Shown here one piece after another: positions 44,866 through 52,822 of a stretch of 62,420 nt of DNA. How positions within the stretch are numbered: the stretch's first letter is position 1; each line of letters begins with the position of its first letter. The DNA is taken from positions 1 to 62,420 of the forward strand of contig CAIRWM010000004.1 of the NCBI GenBank assembly GCA_903882285.1. Direction: 5' to 3'. A program made the translations under genes and the position numbers. Origin of the DNA: an uncultured cyanobacterium (GTDB lineage: Bacteria; Cyanobacteriota; Cyanobacteriia; PCC-6307; Cyanobiaceae). The notes below the pieces were generated by a model. It was given only the letters and a program-made list of their open reading frames with translations, was not told the DNA's origin and made no database searches.

Positions 44866-46184
44866 ACCACGGCGGCAAACCGCCGGGCGATGGCGTCGCG
44901 GAAGTCGATCACGGCCGCATGATCCGCCCAGACATCCAGCCAGGCACTCGCCGCCAGGAACGGCGCCTGGTAGCAACGGCTGGCCATGGCCATCGAGAAA
45001 AAGCGATGGGCCAGGCCGTCGTCGCCCAACGCCAGAGCCGCCAGGGCCCAGAGGCTGGGAAGACCGAGAGCACGCGCCTCCTGGCGGGAGGCGGCCACCA
45101 GGAGCTGGGAGGCGCCACTGCGCTCGCCGCTGCGGGCCAACACCACCGCCGCCGACGCACGCTCGGCGTCGAGAGGACTGCTGGCGAAGCCGTAGCGCTC
45201 AACAATCGCCCGGGCGTCCGCGGCACGTTCACTGAAGCAGAACACCAAGGCCAGCAGCAGATTGGCCTGGCGCAGCTGGGGGTCGATGCGCAGCTGCTGG
45301 CCAAGGGCACGGATTGCCTGCTCCGGGCGCCCCTGCAGGGCATGGGCGTAGGCGGCCAGGGTCCAGCCGAAGGGGAGGTCGGGGCAGAGCTGACCCTCCA
45401 GCAGCGTCAGGCCCTCGTCACAGCGGCCTGTGGCCAGCAGGTGCAGCACCCAGGAGAGAAGCTGGGGACCACGGGCAAGCTGATCGGCGATCCAGGGTCC
45501 GTAGGAGCCCTCGGCGGCCCGCGGCTGCCAGTGCAGCAGCGACAGCACCTCCGCCTTCAGGGCCGAGAGACCCTCCGGCACGAGATGGCATTGCTCCGCC
45601 GTAACGATCAGCTGATCGAGCTCGGCGACCGCGGCGTCGCTGCTGATCAGGCCCCAGGCCACCTGATGGATCAGGACATGGCAGAGGTGGACCAGGCTCG
45701 GGCCGAAGTGGGGCACCAGCTCCAAACTGGCTCGCAGCAGACGCTCGGCTTCAGGCAGCAGAGAGGGATCGCGGTCGCGTAGCCGAGCCAGGGCCTCCAG
45801 GTAGTAATCGAGCGCAAGGGACGGGGGGGCCACTGGCAGCAGACGGGTCGGCAGCAGCTGCAGGCCCTGCTCGGCCAGGGGGGCAACCGGAGGCTCAAAG
45901 GTGTAGCCGCTGCCGTAGCTGGTGCGGATCGCATGAGGCCCGAGGGGGCCGTTGGCGAGCACCCCGCGCAGCCCGTGAACGGCCCGCGCCATGCTCACGT
46001 CACTGACCTGGTCTTGGCGCCACACCTCCTGCATCAGGGTCTCCTTGTCGACCAGCTGACCGCTGTGGCGCACGAAGCAGAGCAGCAGGCGGCGTTGCAG
46101 CGGGCTCAGGCGCACCAAGGCCCCACCAAGCCGCAGGATGCCATCATCGCTGAGGGTGTAGGGGCCGACTTGCCAGGCGGCCAT
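44832..46184 (-). CDS. Winged-helix regulator with TPR-like repeats
   Basis: A 450-residue protein. The first 100 residues are an OmpR/PhoB-type winged helix without a receiver domain: VGPYTLSDDGILRLGGALVR, LSPLQRRLLLCFVRHSGQLV, KETLMQEVWRQDQVSDVSMA and IRTSYGSGYTFEP. The rest is almost all helical, with about eight TPR-like pairs (for example LPFGWTLAAYAHALQGRPEQ and LWALAALALGDDGLAHRFFS). No transmembrane segment is seen, unlike CadC; the layout is closer to HilA-type regulators. It converges with the metallophosphatase gene (34-bp overlap). The ATG at 46184 is used, with an alternative at 46217. Confidence 0.82.
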   Translation of the reverse strand: MAAWQVGPYTLSDDGILRLGGALVRLSPLQRRLLLCFVRHSGQLVDKETLMQEVWRQDQVSDVSMARAVHGLRGVLANGPLGPHAIRTSYGSGYTFEPPVAPLAEQGLQLLPTRLLPVAPPSLALDYYLEALARLRDRDPSLLPEAERLLRASLELVPHFGPSLVHLCHVLIHQVAWGLISSDAAVAELDQLIVTAEQCHLVPEGLSALKAEVLSLLHWQPRAAEGSYGPWIADQLARGPQLLSWVLHLLATGRCDEGLTLLEGQLCPDLPFGWTLAAYAHALQGRPEQAIRALGQQLRIDPQLRQANLLLALVFCFSERAADARAIVERYGFASSPLDAERASAAVVLARSGERSGASQLLVAASRQEARALGLPSLWALAALALGDDGLAHRFFSMAMASRCYQAPFLAASAWLDVWADHAAVIDFRDAIARRFAAVVQPLPLLAIRA

Positions 46185-46272
46185 GGGCGTGTAACCGAAA
46201 CAACTGCGCCCATTCAATCGGCTCGATCCGGATCACAAGCGACGAAAAGCGCAAAAAACCGAGGTGGTGAGC

Positions 46273-47406
46273 TCAGGCCAGCGCTGCCAGCACGCCACGG
46301 TGCAGCTCAGCGCCCTGGCGCGCCACTGCGAGACGCTCCGCAGCCGGGGGGCGCTCGAAGGCCTCCTGCCATTGCCGCAGCAGCAGTCCGGGCAGCTCGG
46401 GTGAGGCCGTCAAGGCCAGATCGTGGCAGGTGCAGTCGAGGTCCCGGGCGGCGGCAGCCACCTTGGGGTCGTAGCTGAGGGCGGCACAGGGGCTGCCACT
46501 GAGCGCCGCCAGGATCAGCCCGTGCAGGCGCATGGCGATCACCAGGGAGGCCCCGCTGAAGTGGGCCATGGCCGCATCTGGATCGGCCGCCGCGATCACG
46601 CTGCTGCGCTGGCGAAGACGGACCGGCACCAGGCCCGCCCCGCCGAGCCGATCCAGCAGATCGCCGTCCTGGTCGGCATGGAATGGGAGCCAGTGCACTG
46701 GGCGGTCAACGGCGGCGGCCAGCGCATCGAGGGCCTCGAGGTAGGGCCGCCAGGCCCCCCCGTCCAGCTGCCACACTGGGCGCCAGCAGAGCACGATCGG
46801 GCCGCCGCGGCCCTGCCAGACCCGCGGCGGCAGCGACCAGACCGGGTCCGTGCCAAGCAGGCCGTCCACACCCCAGTCGGCGGCCAGCCGAGCCGACTCC
46901 CCATCGCGCCAGCTGATCGCCGTTGCCATCGGCAGCAGCCAGCGGGCCAGGGCGCGGCTGCGGCGCCGCCTCAGCGGCCCCAGTCCCTGGCCCCAGAGCA
47001 GCACCGGCTTGGCCTGCAGCCGGGCGAGCGTGATCAGGGCGCAGTAATAGAGGAGGCTGCGGAAACTGGTGGCGTCCTGCAACAGGCTGCCGCCCCCCAG
47101 CAGCAGGGCATCGCAGGTCCCCAGCGCCTGCAGCACCCCGGCCAGCCGGCGACGGTCGGTGGTGGCCACGCCGAAGCGACGCTGCACCAGGGCCTGGTCG
47201 TGGGCGGTGACCAGGGGAGCACAGCCCGGCGGCAGCTGGGCCAGCAGCGCCTGCAGCAGGGCGTCATCACCGAGGTTGTGTTCGCCGTAGTAGCCGCAGA
47301 CCAGCACCCGGCGAAGCAGCAGGACTGGCTTGCGCGCCAGGGTCACGGGGAGACAGCAACGCAGCAGTGACACTAGAGGGGAACGGCGGCGGCCAGCGCC
47401 CGTCAT
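46273..47406 (-). CDS. csaB: CsaB-type polysaccharide pyruvyl transferase
   Basis: A GT-B-like enzyme of the polysaccharide pyruvyl transferase family, 377 residues in the ORF-track frame. Motifs include VCGYYGEHNLGDDALLQALL, CDALLLGGGSLLQDATSFRS, VLLWGQGLGPLRRRRSRALA and IAMRLHGLILAALSGSPCAA. In other bacteria CsaB adds pyruvyl ketals to cell-wall polymers that anchor S-layer proteins. The start is uncertain; similarity begins only at about residue 34, and a GTG near VTLARKPVLL is possible. It lies upstream of the winged-helix/TPR gene on the same strand. Confidence 0.88.
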   Translation of the reverse strand: MTGAGRRRSPLVSLLRCCLPVTLARKPVLLLRRVLVCGYYGEHNLGDDALLQALLAQLPPGCAPLVTAHDQALVQRRFGVATTDRRRLAGVLQALGTCDALLLGGGSLLQDATSFRSLLYYCALITLARLQAKPVLLWGQGLGPLRRRRSRALARWLLPMATAISWRDGESARLAADWGVDGLLGTDPVWSLPPRVWQGRGGPIVLCWRPVWQLDGGAWRPYLEALDALAAAVDRPVHWLPFHADQDGDLLDRLGGAGLVPVRLRQRSSVIAAADPDAAMAHFSGASLVIAMRLHGLILAALSGSPCAALSYDPKVAAAARDLDCTCHDLALTASPELPGLLLRQWQEAFERPPAAERLAVARQGAELHRGVLAALA

Positions 47407-47443
47407 CCCGTCTCCCTACAGTTCTGATCGTTGGTCGCACCGC

Positions 47444-47752
47444 ATGCACGCCCTCTCGCTCGGGACCTGGTGGATTCACATCACCTCGGTGCTCGAGTGG
47501 ATGCTGGCGATCGTGGCAGTGCAGCGCTTCGGCGCCGAGCGGGGCGAGGCGGGCTGGCGCTGGCTCGCCCTGGCGATGCTGCCGGCCCTGGTTAGCGCCA
47601 TGGCCGCCTGCACCTGGCACTTCTACGACAACAACACCTCCCTCAAGGGGCTGGTGGTGTTCCAGGCCGCGCTCACCGCCGCCGGCAATGGGGCACTGGC
47701 ACTGGCCACCTGGAATCTGCTCCGCCAGCAGCGCCTGCGTGACGCCGAGTGA
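47444..47752 (+). CDS. DUF2499 membrane protein
   Basis: A 102-residue membrane protein with three hydrophobic segments. It starts MHALSLGTWWIHITSVLEWM and includes the conserved ACTWHFYDNNTSLKGLVVFQ. This resembles DUF2499, a family I know from cyanobacteria and plant chloroplasts, with unknown function. The ATG at 47444 is chosen at the start of similarity. It is 37 bp from the divergent csaB start and 10 bp before the DUF3593 gene. Confidence 0.8.
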   Translation: MHALSLGTWWIHITSVLEWMLAIVAVQRFGAERGEAGWRWLALAMLPALVSAMAACTWHFYDNNTSLKGLVVFQAALTAAGNGALALATWNLLRQQRLRDAE

Positions 47753-47762
47753 GTCAGCCCTG

Positions 47763-48086
47763 ATGTCACCCTTCTGGACCCAGTGGCTGGAGCGCCTCGG
47801 GGCAATCGATCCGGCCCCCTTCTTCGTACTGTCGCTGCTGCCCTACCTGGGCTTCCTGTGGTGGGCAGCGAAGGTCCGCGCCTTCCCCCCGCTCGCCCTG
47901 CGCGGCTTCCAGCTGACGCTCCTGTTCGTGGCCGTCACCATCGCCGCCGCCGTGGTGGCCCAGCTGCGCTATGGGCTGCTGCTGGCCGATGTGGATCCAC
48001 TGCACGGGGGAGCCGAAGCGTTCCTAACCCTCAGCAACCTGCTGGTGCTGCTTGGCTTCCAGCTGCGTCCACGCTCCAGCCCATGA
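47763..48086 (+). CDS. DUF3593 membrane protein
   Basis: A 107-residue protein with three hydrophobic segments. It has PFFVLSLLPYLGFLWWAAKV, LTLLFVAVTIAAAVVAQLRY and DPLHGGAEAFLTLSNLLVLL, a pattern of the DUF3593 family. Its function is unknown, and it is commonly found beside DUF2499 in cyanobacteria. Its stop overlaps the next start (ATGA), implying coupling with the GluR0-like gene. Confidence 0.78.
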   Translation: MSPFWTQWLERLGAIDPAPFFVLSLLPYLGFLWWAAKVRAFPPLALRGFQLTLLFVAVTIAAAVVAQLRYGLLLADVDPLHGGAEAFLTLSNLLVLLGFQLRPRSSP

Positions 48087-49216
48087 GGCTGCGGCGCCTG
48101 CTGCTGCTGCTGCTGGCGCCCTGCTCCCTGCAGTCGCTGTTGGCACCGCCCCCGCTGCGGGCAGCGGCCAGCCCAGTTGGAGCCGAGAGGGTGCTTCGGG
48201 TGGGGATGGTCGACGGGTCCGCTCCCTGCAGCAGCAGCCACGCCGGAAGCTGGCAAGGCCTGGCGGTGGATCTCTGGAGCCGGGTGGCCGGGCGCGAGGC
48301 GCTTCCCTACGTGATCCAGACTGAGCCCACCAGCGCCCGCCTGCTGGAGGCGACCCGCCAGGGACGGATCGATGTTGCCGTGGGCTGCCTCAACGTCTCG
48401 CCGGAACGGCTGCGGACCACCCGCTTTTCCCTACCCTTCCAGGAGGATGGCCTGGCGGTGATGGTGGTGAAGAGCCGCCTCGACCTCGGCCGTGCCTTCC
48501 TTGGCTCACTGCTGGGACCCACCCTGCTGCAGCTGCTGGGTGGCTTTCTGCTGATCATCGGCGGGCTGAGCCTGCTCACCTGGCGGGTTGAGCGCTACGA
48601 CCGCCATCCCGAAACCCTGCGACTGGGCCGGCGGCGCAGCTTCGCCCGCATCGTTCAGATCCTGGCGACCGGGCCCGGCGGCAACACGCTGGTGGAGACC
48701 ACCCGCGGAGACGTCATCGTGATCGTGGCCTACCTGGTGCGCATCGTTGTGGCCTCGCTGCTGGTGGGCTATCTGACGGTGACGGTGGCCCAGGAGAGTG
48801 AACAACGCAATTCAGGCAACATCAACGACCTCGAGGACCTGCGCGGCCTGCGGGTGGCAGCGCGGCCTGACACGGTGAGTACCGCGCTGCTGCGGGAGCT
48901 CAACCGGGCTGCGCCCGGCGCGGGCATCACGATCGTGCCGCTGCCCCGGATCGAACGGGCGCTCGACCTGCTGCGGCGAGGGCAGGCCGATGCGGTGCTG
49001 GGCGACAACCTGCAGCTCACCTGGCTGGTGGCCAACACCGGGCGTGACGACATCGTGCCGCGGCTGGCGCTGCAGGGAATCCGGCCCGAATCGCAGGCGT
49101 TCGCCTTTGCACCCTCACTGCCAGAGACAACAACCGAGCGGATCAACCTGGCGATCAGCGCCCTGAAGCGCAGCGGCGAGGTGGGCATCCTGCGGCAGGA
49201 GGCTGCCGCCAGGTGA
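48083..49216 (+). CDS. GluR0-like receptor/channel protein with altered pore
   Basis: A 377-residue protein laid out like prokaryotic ionotropic glutamate receptors: signal peptide, half of a periplasmic ligand-binding domain (VDGSAPCSSSHAGSWQGLAV; RIDVAVGCLNVSPERLRTTR), a membrane region, then the second half of the ligand domain (DLRGLRVAARPDTVSTALLR; RRGQADAVLGDNLQLTWLVA). The membrane region has TM1 (LLQLLGGFLLIIGGLSLLTW) and TM2 (IVIVAYLVRIVVASLLVGYL), with QILATGPGGNTLVETT between them where GluR0 has a K+ filter TVGYGD. No TxGYG motif is visible. It may be a receptor or a channel of different selectivity. Confidence 0.8.
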   Translation: MRLRRLLLLLLAPCSLQSLLAPPPLRAAASPVGAERVLRVGMVDGSAPCSSSHAGSWQGLAVDLWSRVAGREALPYVIQTEPTSARLLEATRQGRIDVAVGCLNVSPERLRTTRFSLPFQEDGLAVMVVKSRLDLGRAFLGSLLGPTLLQLLGGFLLIIGGLSLLTWRVERYDRHPETLRLGRRRSFARIVQILATGPGGNTLVETTRGDVIVIVAYLVRIVVASLLVGYLTVTVAQESEQRNSGNINDLEDLRGLRVAARPDTVSTALLRELNRAAPGAGITIVPLPRIERALDLLRRGQADAVLGDNLQLTWLVANTGRDDIVPRLALQGIRPESQAFAFAPSLPETTTERINLAISALKRSGEVGILRQEAAAR

Positions 49217-49273
49217 ACAAGTCTTACGGGGAGCCAGCAGGGTGGCCCATCCCCCGGAAGATGGGGCGTCGCC

Positions 49274-49540
49274 ATGTGCTCCATGATCGCTCCTCTTCTG
49301 GCCCTGGCTCCTGCCACCATCTCCTGGTCGCCGAAGGTGGGCCTGGTGATGATCGTCTGCAACGTCATCGCCATCGCCATCGGCAAGGCCACCATCAAGC
49401 AGCCCAACGTGGGTCTGAAGCTGCCCAGCTCCAACCTCTTCGGCGGCCTGAGCCACGGCGCCATGCTTGGCACCATCAGCCTGGGTCACATCCTCGGCAT
49501 GGGTGCGATCCAGGGCATGGCTACCCGCGGCATCCTCTGA
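49274..49540 (+). CDS. psaK: Photosystem I reaction centre subunit PsaK
   Basis: An 88-residue peripheral photosystem I subunit with two transmembrane helices connected by a cytoplasmic loop. Recognised from PATISWSPKVGLVMIVCNVI, IAIGKATIKQPNVGLKLPSS and NLFGGLSHGAMLGTISLGHI. PsaK binds chlorophyll and helps couple phycobilisomes or IsiA to photosystem I. The ATG at 49274 has GGGG about 7 nt upstream; an alternative ATG (MIAPLLALAP) lies three codons later. Confidence 0.95.
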   Translation: MCSMIAPLLALAPATISWSPKVGLVMIVCNVIAIAIGKATIKQPNVGLKLPSSNLFGGLSHGAMLGTISLGHILGMGAIQGMATRGIL

Positions 49541-49559
49541 CGCAGTGTCAGCCCAGCAG

Positions 49560-50771
49560 TCAGCGCCAGCCCAGTAGATAGGGCAACGCCCGCAGCCCGT
49601 AACGCTCGAAGCGATAGTCGAACAGCAGGGCGGAGAGATCCTCTGCCCTGTTTTGCTGCAAACCGTTCAACAACCGCTCCAAGCGCCGATCGGCGGCCGG
49701 GCCTCGCAAGCCCAGCCAGGTGCGGCGCGCCAGCCGGCCGCTCAGCGGCCAGCACCAGCCCAGGGCACGCCGCAGCTGGTCTTCGTAGGCCTGCAGGGGA
49801 GCCGGATTGTCGCCGCTGGCTAGGGCCTGCAGAAGCAGCGGCGCCAGCACGGCGCTGCTGGTAAGGGCGTGACGGATACCCTCGCCTCCCAGCAGGTTGG
49901 CGGTGCTCACCGCATCACCCAGGCCGATCAGCCGTCCGCGGCGATGCGGTTCGCGGCGGCCGATGGTGCTGCGGATCAAGCCGCCATGGCGATCCAGCAC
50001 CTGGAAGCCCGCCTCCCCCGCCGGCAGCAACCGGCCCAGCAGCCGCTGCAGCACGGTCCCGAGAGGCGGCTGGCTGGCACCGGCTTCAGGCTGGCCAGCG
50101 CCTAGGTCCTCCAGCCGGCAGACCCCCAGCTTGAGGCGGCCTGGCTGCATCGGAAACACCCAGCCATAGCCCTGGGGCACCCAGTCCGTTCCGAGGCAGA
50201 AGGCGAGCCGGTCGGCCCAGCGCTGCCAGCAGGCGGCGGGCACCTCCAGTAACCACTCCACCCCCACCCCACGAACCAGCTCGGCTGCCAGCGATAACGG
50301 CGGCTCGCCCAGCAGGGCACGCCCCTGGCCGCTGGCGTCAACCACCCAGGCGCTGCGCACCTGCAGGCGGCGGCCGCCGCGATCGCGCAGCTCGGTGCTC
50401 ATCGTGCCGTCAGGGTCGCGTTGAGAGCTCACGGCCCGCAACCCCAGCCGCACCCGTCCGTTCCAGCGCTGGCACTGATCGGCCAGCCAGCCGCGCAGGG
50501 CCCCAAAATCGAGCACCACCCCCATTGGCGAGGGCGCCTGCCAGTGGCGGCTGCCAGGCCCGGGACCGATCAGCTCCCAGCGGCTCCAGCGGCTGGCCAC
50601 CACCTGGGCCGGCAGCCCGAAGCGCTCCAGGGCCGCCAGCGGCATGGCAGCACTGCTGAAGGCGGCCTGGGCCAGATCGGGCAGCTGATCCACCAGAAGC
50701 ACGTCGATCCCGGCCAGCGCCAGACGGCGGGCCAGGTCGGCGCCCGCCGGGCCGGCCCCGACGACCAGCAC
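49560..50771 (-). CDS. FAD-dependent oxidoreductase, geranylgeranyl-reductase-like
   Basis: A 403-residue flavoprotein with an N-terminal FAD-binding GxGxxG in VLVVGAGPAGADLARRLALA, WVVDASGQGRALLGEPPLSL, and the second FAD motif LIGLGDAVSTANLLGGEGIR around residue 290. The overall layout fits the geranylgeranyl-reductase / lycopene-cyclase / halogenase superfamily. It is distinct from the usual ChlP by eye, so the substrate is open, but the adjacent dxs (35 bp upstream, same strand) favours isoprenoid or carotenoid metabolism. The GTG at 50771 is the first usual start; a CTG (LTTLHC) slightly upstream is possible. Confidence 0.75.
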   Translation of the reverse strand: MLVVGAGPAGADLARRLALAGIDVLLVDQLPDLAQAAFSSAAMPLAALERFGLPAQVVASRWSRWELIGPGPGSRHWQAPSPMGVVLDFGALRGWLADQCQRWNGRVRLGLRAVSSQRDPDGTMSTELRDRGGRRLQVRSAWVVDASGQGRALLGEPPLSLAAELVRGVGVEWLLEVPAACWQRWADRLAFCLGTDWVPQGYGWVFPMQPGRLKLGVCRLEDLGAGQPEAGASQPPLGTVLQRLLGRLLPAGEAGFQVLDRHGGLIRSTIGRREPHRRGRLIGLGDAVSTANLLGGEGIRHALTSSAVLAPLLLQALASGDNPAPLQAYEDQLRRALGWCWPLSGRLARRTWLGLRGPAADRRLERLLNGLQQNRAEDLSALLFDYRFERYGLRALPYLLGWR

Positions 50772-50806
50772 CCGGCAGTGCAGGGTGGTCAGGGCTGCGG
50801 CGGGAC

Positions 50807-52726
50807 TCAGGCCACCACGGCCCGGCGGGCCTCCAGGCCGAGGGGGATGCCGAAGCGCTCGAGGATGCGGTCGGCCATCTGGGGCGGGGTGAGGCCGAGG
50901 GCCTGCTTACTCTGATCGGGGCTGGCGTGGTCCACCAGAACGTCGGGGATGCCGATCCGCAGCACCGGCACCAGAACCTCGTGGTCGTTGAGGCACTCGA
51001 CCACGGCGGCGCCGAAGCCACCCGCCAGCGCCCCTTCCTCCATGGTCACGACACGGCCGATGCGGCGGGCTATCGGCAGGATCAGGGCCTCATCAAGGGG
51101 CCGCAAGAAACGGCCGTTGATCACGGCGGCGCGCACGCCCCGCTCCTGCAGGAGGCCAGCGGTGGCCAGAGCCGGGTAGACCATCGAGCCGTAGGCCACG
51201 ATCAGCAGGTCGTCGCCGTCGGTGAGCAGTTCCCCCCGGCCGATTTCCAGAGGCAGCCAGCCCTCCTCCATCAGCGGCACCCCCTCCCCCTCGCCGCGGG
51301 GGATGCGGATCGCGCAGGGCCCCGTGTGGGCGATCGAGGTGATCAGCATGCGCTGCAGCTCCGCTTCATCTTTGGGCGCCATCACCGTGAAATTCGGAAC
51401 GGCGCGCAGGTAGCTGATGTCGTACTGGCCCTGGTGGGTGGGTCCGTCGGCACCGACAATGCCTGCCCGGTCGAGCACGAAGGTGACGGGCAGGTTCTGG
51501 ATGCCCACGTCGTGGATCAGCTGGTCGTAGGCCCGCTGCAGGAAGGTGCTGTAGATGGCCACCACGGGCCGCAGACCCTCACAGGCCATGCCTGCGGCCA
51601 TGGTGACGGCGTGCTGCTCGGCAATGCCGACGTCGAAGTACTGCTTCGGCAGGGCCTTCTCCAGTAGATCGAGCCCGGTGCCGGTGGCCATAGCGGCGGT
51701 GATGCCGACCACGCGCGGATCCTGGCTACAAATCTGCACCAGGGTCTGGCCGAAAACCTTGCTCCAGCTTGGCGGTTTGGGTTTGCTGGAGGGGTAGGCC
51801 TTGCCGGTGGCCAGATCGAAGGCTGACTGGGCGTGATAGCCCACCTGGTCGGCCTCGGCGTAGGGATAGCCCTTGCCCTTGGTGGTGGCCACGTGGACCA
51901 GCACCGGACCCTCCTCGCGATGTGCCGCCTGGAAGGTGCGCACCATCTCGCCGATGTCGTGGCCGTCGACCGGCCCCATGTAGGTGAAGCCCAGCTCCTC
52001 GAACACGGCCCCGACCTTGGGCACCGCCAGGCGGCGCATGCTCTCCTTAAGGTTCTTCAGCTCGGGCGGCAGCTCGCCGTGCATGAAGGGCAGATGCTTG
52101 ATCGCCTCCTCGGCGTTGCCGGAGAGGAACTGCACGGGCTTGCTGAGCCGCATGCGGTTGAGGTGGGTGGAGAGGGCGCCCACCGGCGGGCTGATCGACA
52201 TGTCGTTGTCGTTCAGCACCACCAGCAGATTGGTGCGGGGCAGGTGGCCGGCGTGGTTGATCGCCTCGAGCGCCATGCCGCCGGTGAGGGCACCGTCGCC
52301 GATCACCGCTACGCATTTGAAGTCTTCGCCGCGGGCGTCACGGGCCAGGGCCATGCCCAGGGCTGCCGAGATCGAGGTGGAGGCGTGGCCGGCGCCGAAG
52401 TGGTCGAAGCTGCTCTCACAGCGCTTCAGGTAGCCGGCGACACCACCCTGCTGGCGCAGGGTCTGGAAGGTTCCATAGCGGCCGGTGATCAGCTTGTGGG
52501 GATAGGCCTGGTGGCCCACATCCCAGACGATACGGTCCCTGTCGAGGTCGAGGGTTTGATAGAGGGCCAGGGTGAGTTCCACCACTCCCAGGCCCGGACC
52601 GAGATGGCCGCCGCTGGTGGAGACCACCTCCAGATGCTTCTCGCGGATCTGGCGGGCGATCGCCTCAAGTTCGGCGGAGCTCAGTCCATGCAGCTGGTTC
52701 GGGTGACTCAGCTCGCTGAGGTGCAT
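50807..52726 (-). CDS. dxs: 1-Deoxy-D-xylulose-5-phosphate synthase
   Basis: Dxs is the thiamine-diphosphate enzyme at the entry of the MEP isoprenoid pathway, condensing pyruvate and glyceraldehyde 3-phosphate. In 639 residues it has [17 protein letters not shown], the ThDP motif [20 protein letters not shown], the linking [20 protein letters not shown], the transketolase domain with [40 protein letters not shown] and a C-terminal transketolase_C domain. The ATG is at 52726. Isoprenoids from this pathway feed chlorophyll phytyl chains and carotenoids. Confidence 0.98.
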   Translation of the reverse strand: MHLSELSHPNQLHGLSSAELEAIARQIREKHLEVVSTSGGHLGPGLGVVELTLALYQTLDLDRDRIVWDVGHQAYPHKLITGRYGTFQTLRQQGGVAGYLKRCESSFDHFGAGHASTSISAALGMALARDARGEDFKCVAVIGDGALTGGMALEAINHAGHLPRTNLLVVLNDNDMSISPPVGALSTHLNRMRLSKPVQFLSGNAEEAIKHLPFMHGELPPELKNLKESMRRLAVPKVGAVFEELGFTYMGPVDGHDIGEMVRTFQAAHREEGPVLVHVATTKGKGYPYAEADQVGYHAQSAFDLATGKAYPSSKPKPPSWSKVFGQTLVQICSQDPRVVGITAAMATGTGLDLLEKALPKQYFDVGIAEQHAVTMAAGMACEGLRPVVAIYSTFLQRAYDQLIHDVGIQNLPVTFVLDRAGIVGADGPTHQGQYDISYLRAVPNFTVMAPKDEAELQRMLITSIAHTGPCAIRIPRGEGEGVPLMEEGWLPLEIGRGELLTDGDDLLIVAYGSMVYPALATAGLLQERGVRAAVINGRFLRPLDEALILPIARRIGRVVTMEEGALAGGFGAAVVECLNDHEVLVPVLRIGIPDVLVDHASPDQSKQALGLTPPQMADRILERFGIPLGLEARRAVVA

Positions 52727-52822
52727 GCCTTCTCGACTGCCGTGACCTGCAATCTACGGCGTGCCCTCTGGCGAACGGCGACATCAGCGACCGTTGGCCG
52801 ATTCGATTGCAAGACTGGAACG

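Noticed and set aside
46225-46234. GATCCGGATC palindrome upstream of the winged-helix gene
   Set aside because: A 10-bp palindrome built from GATC and CCGG is expected by chance in this base composition and has no supporting context.
51833-52822. N-terminal extension of the 870-residue ilvA ORF
   Set aside because: It lies antisense to dxs; threonine deaminase similarity begins at MHDSVANPYG.
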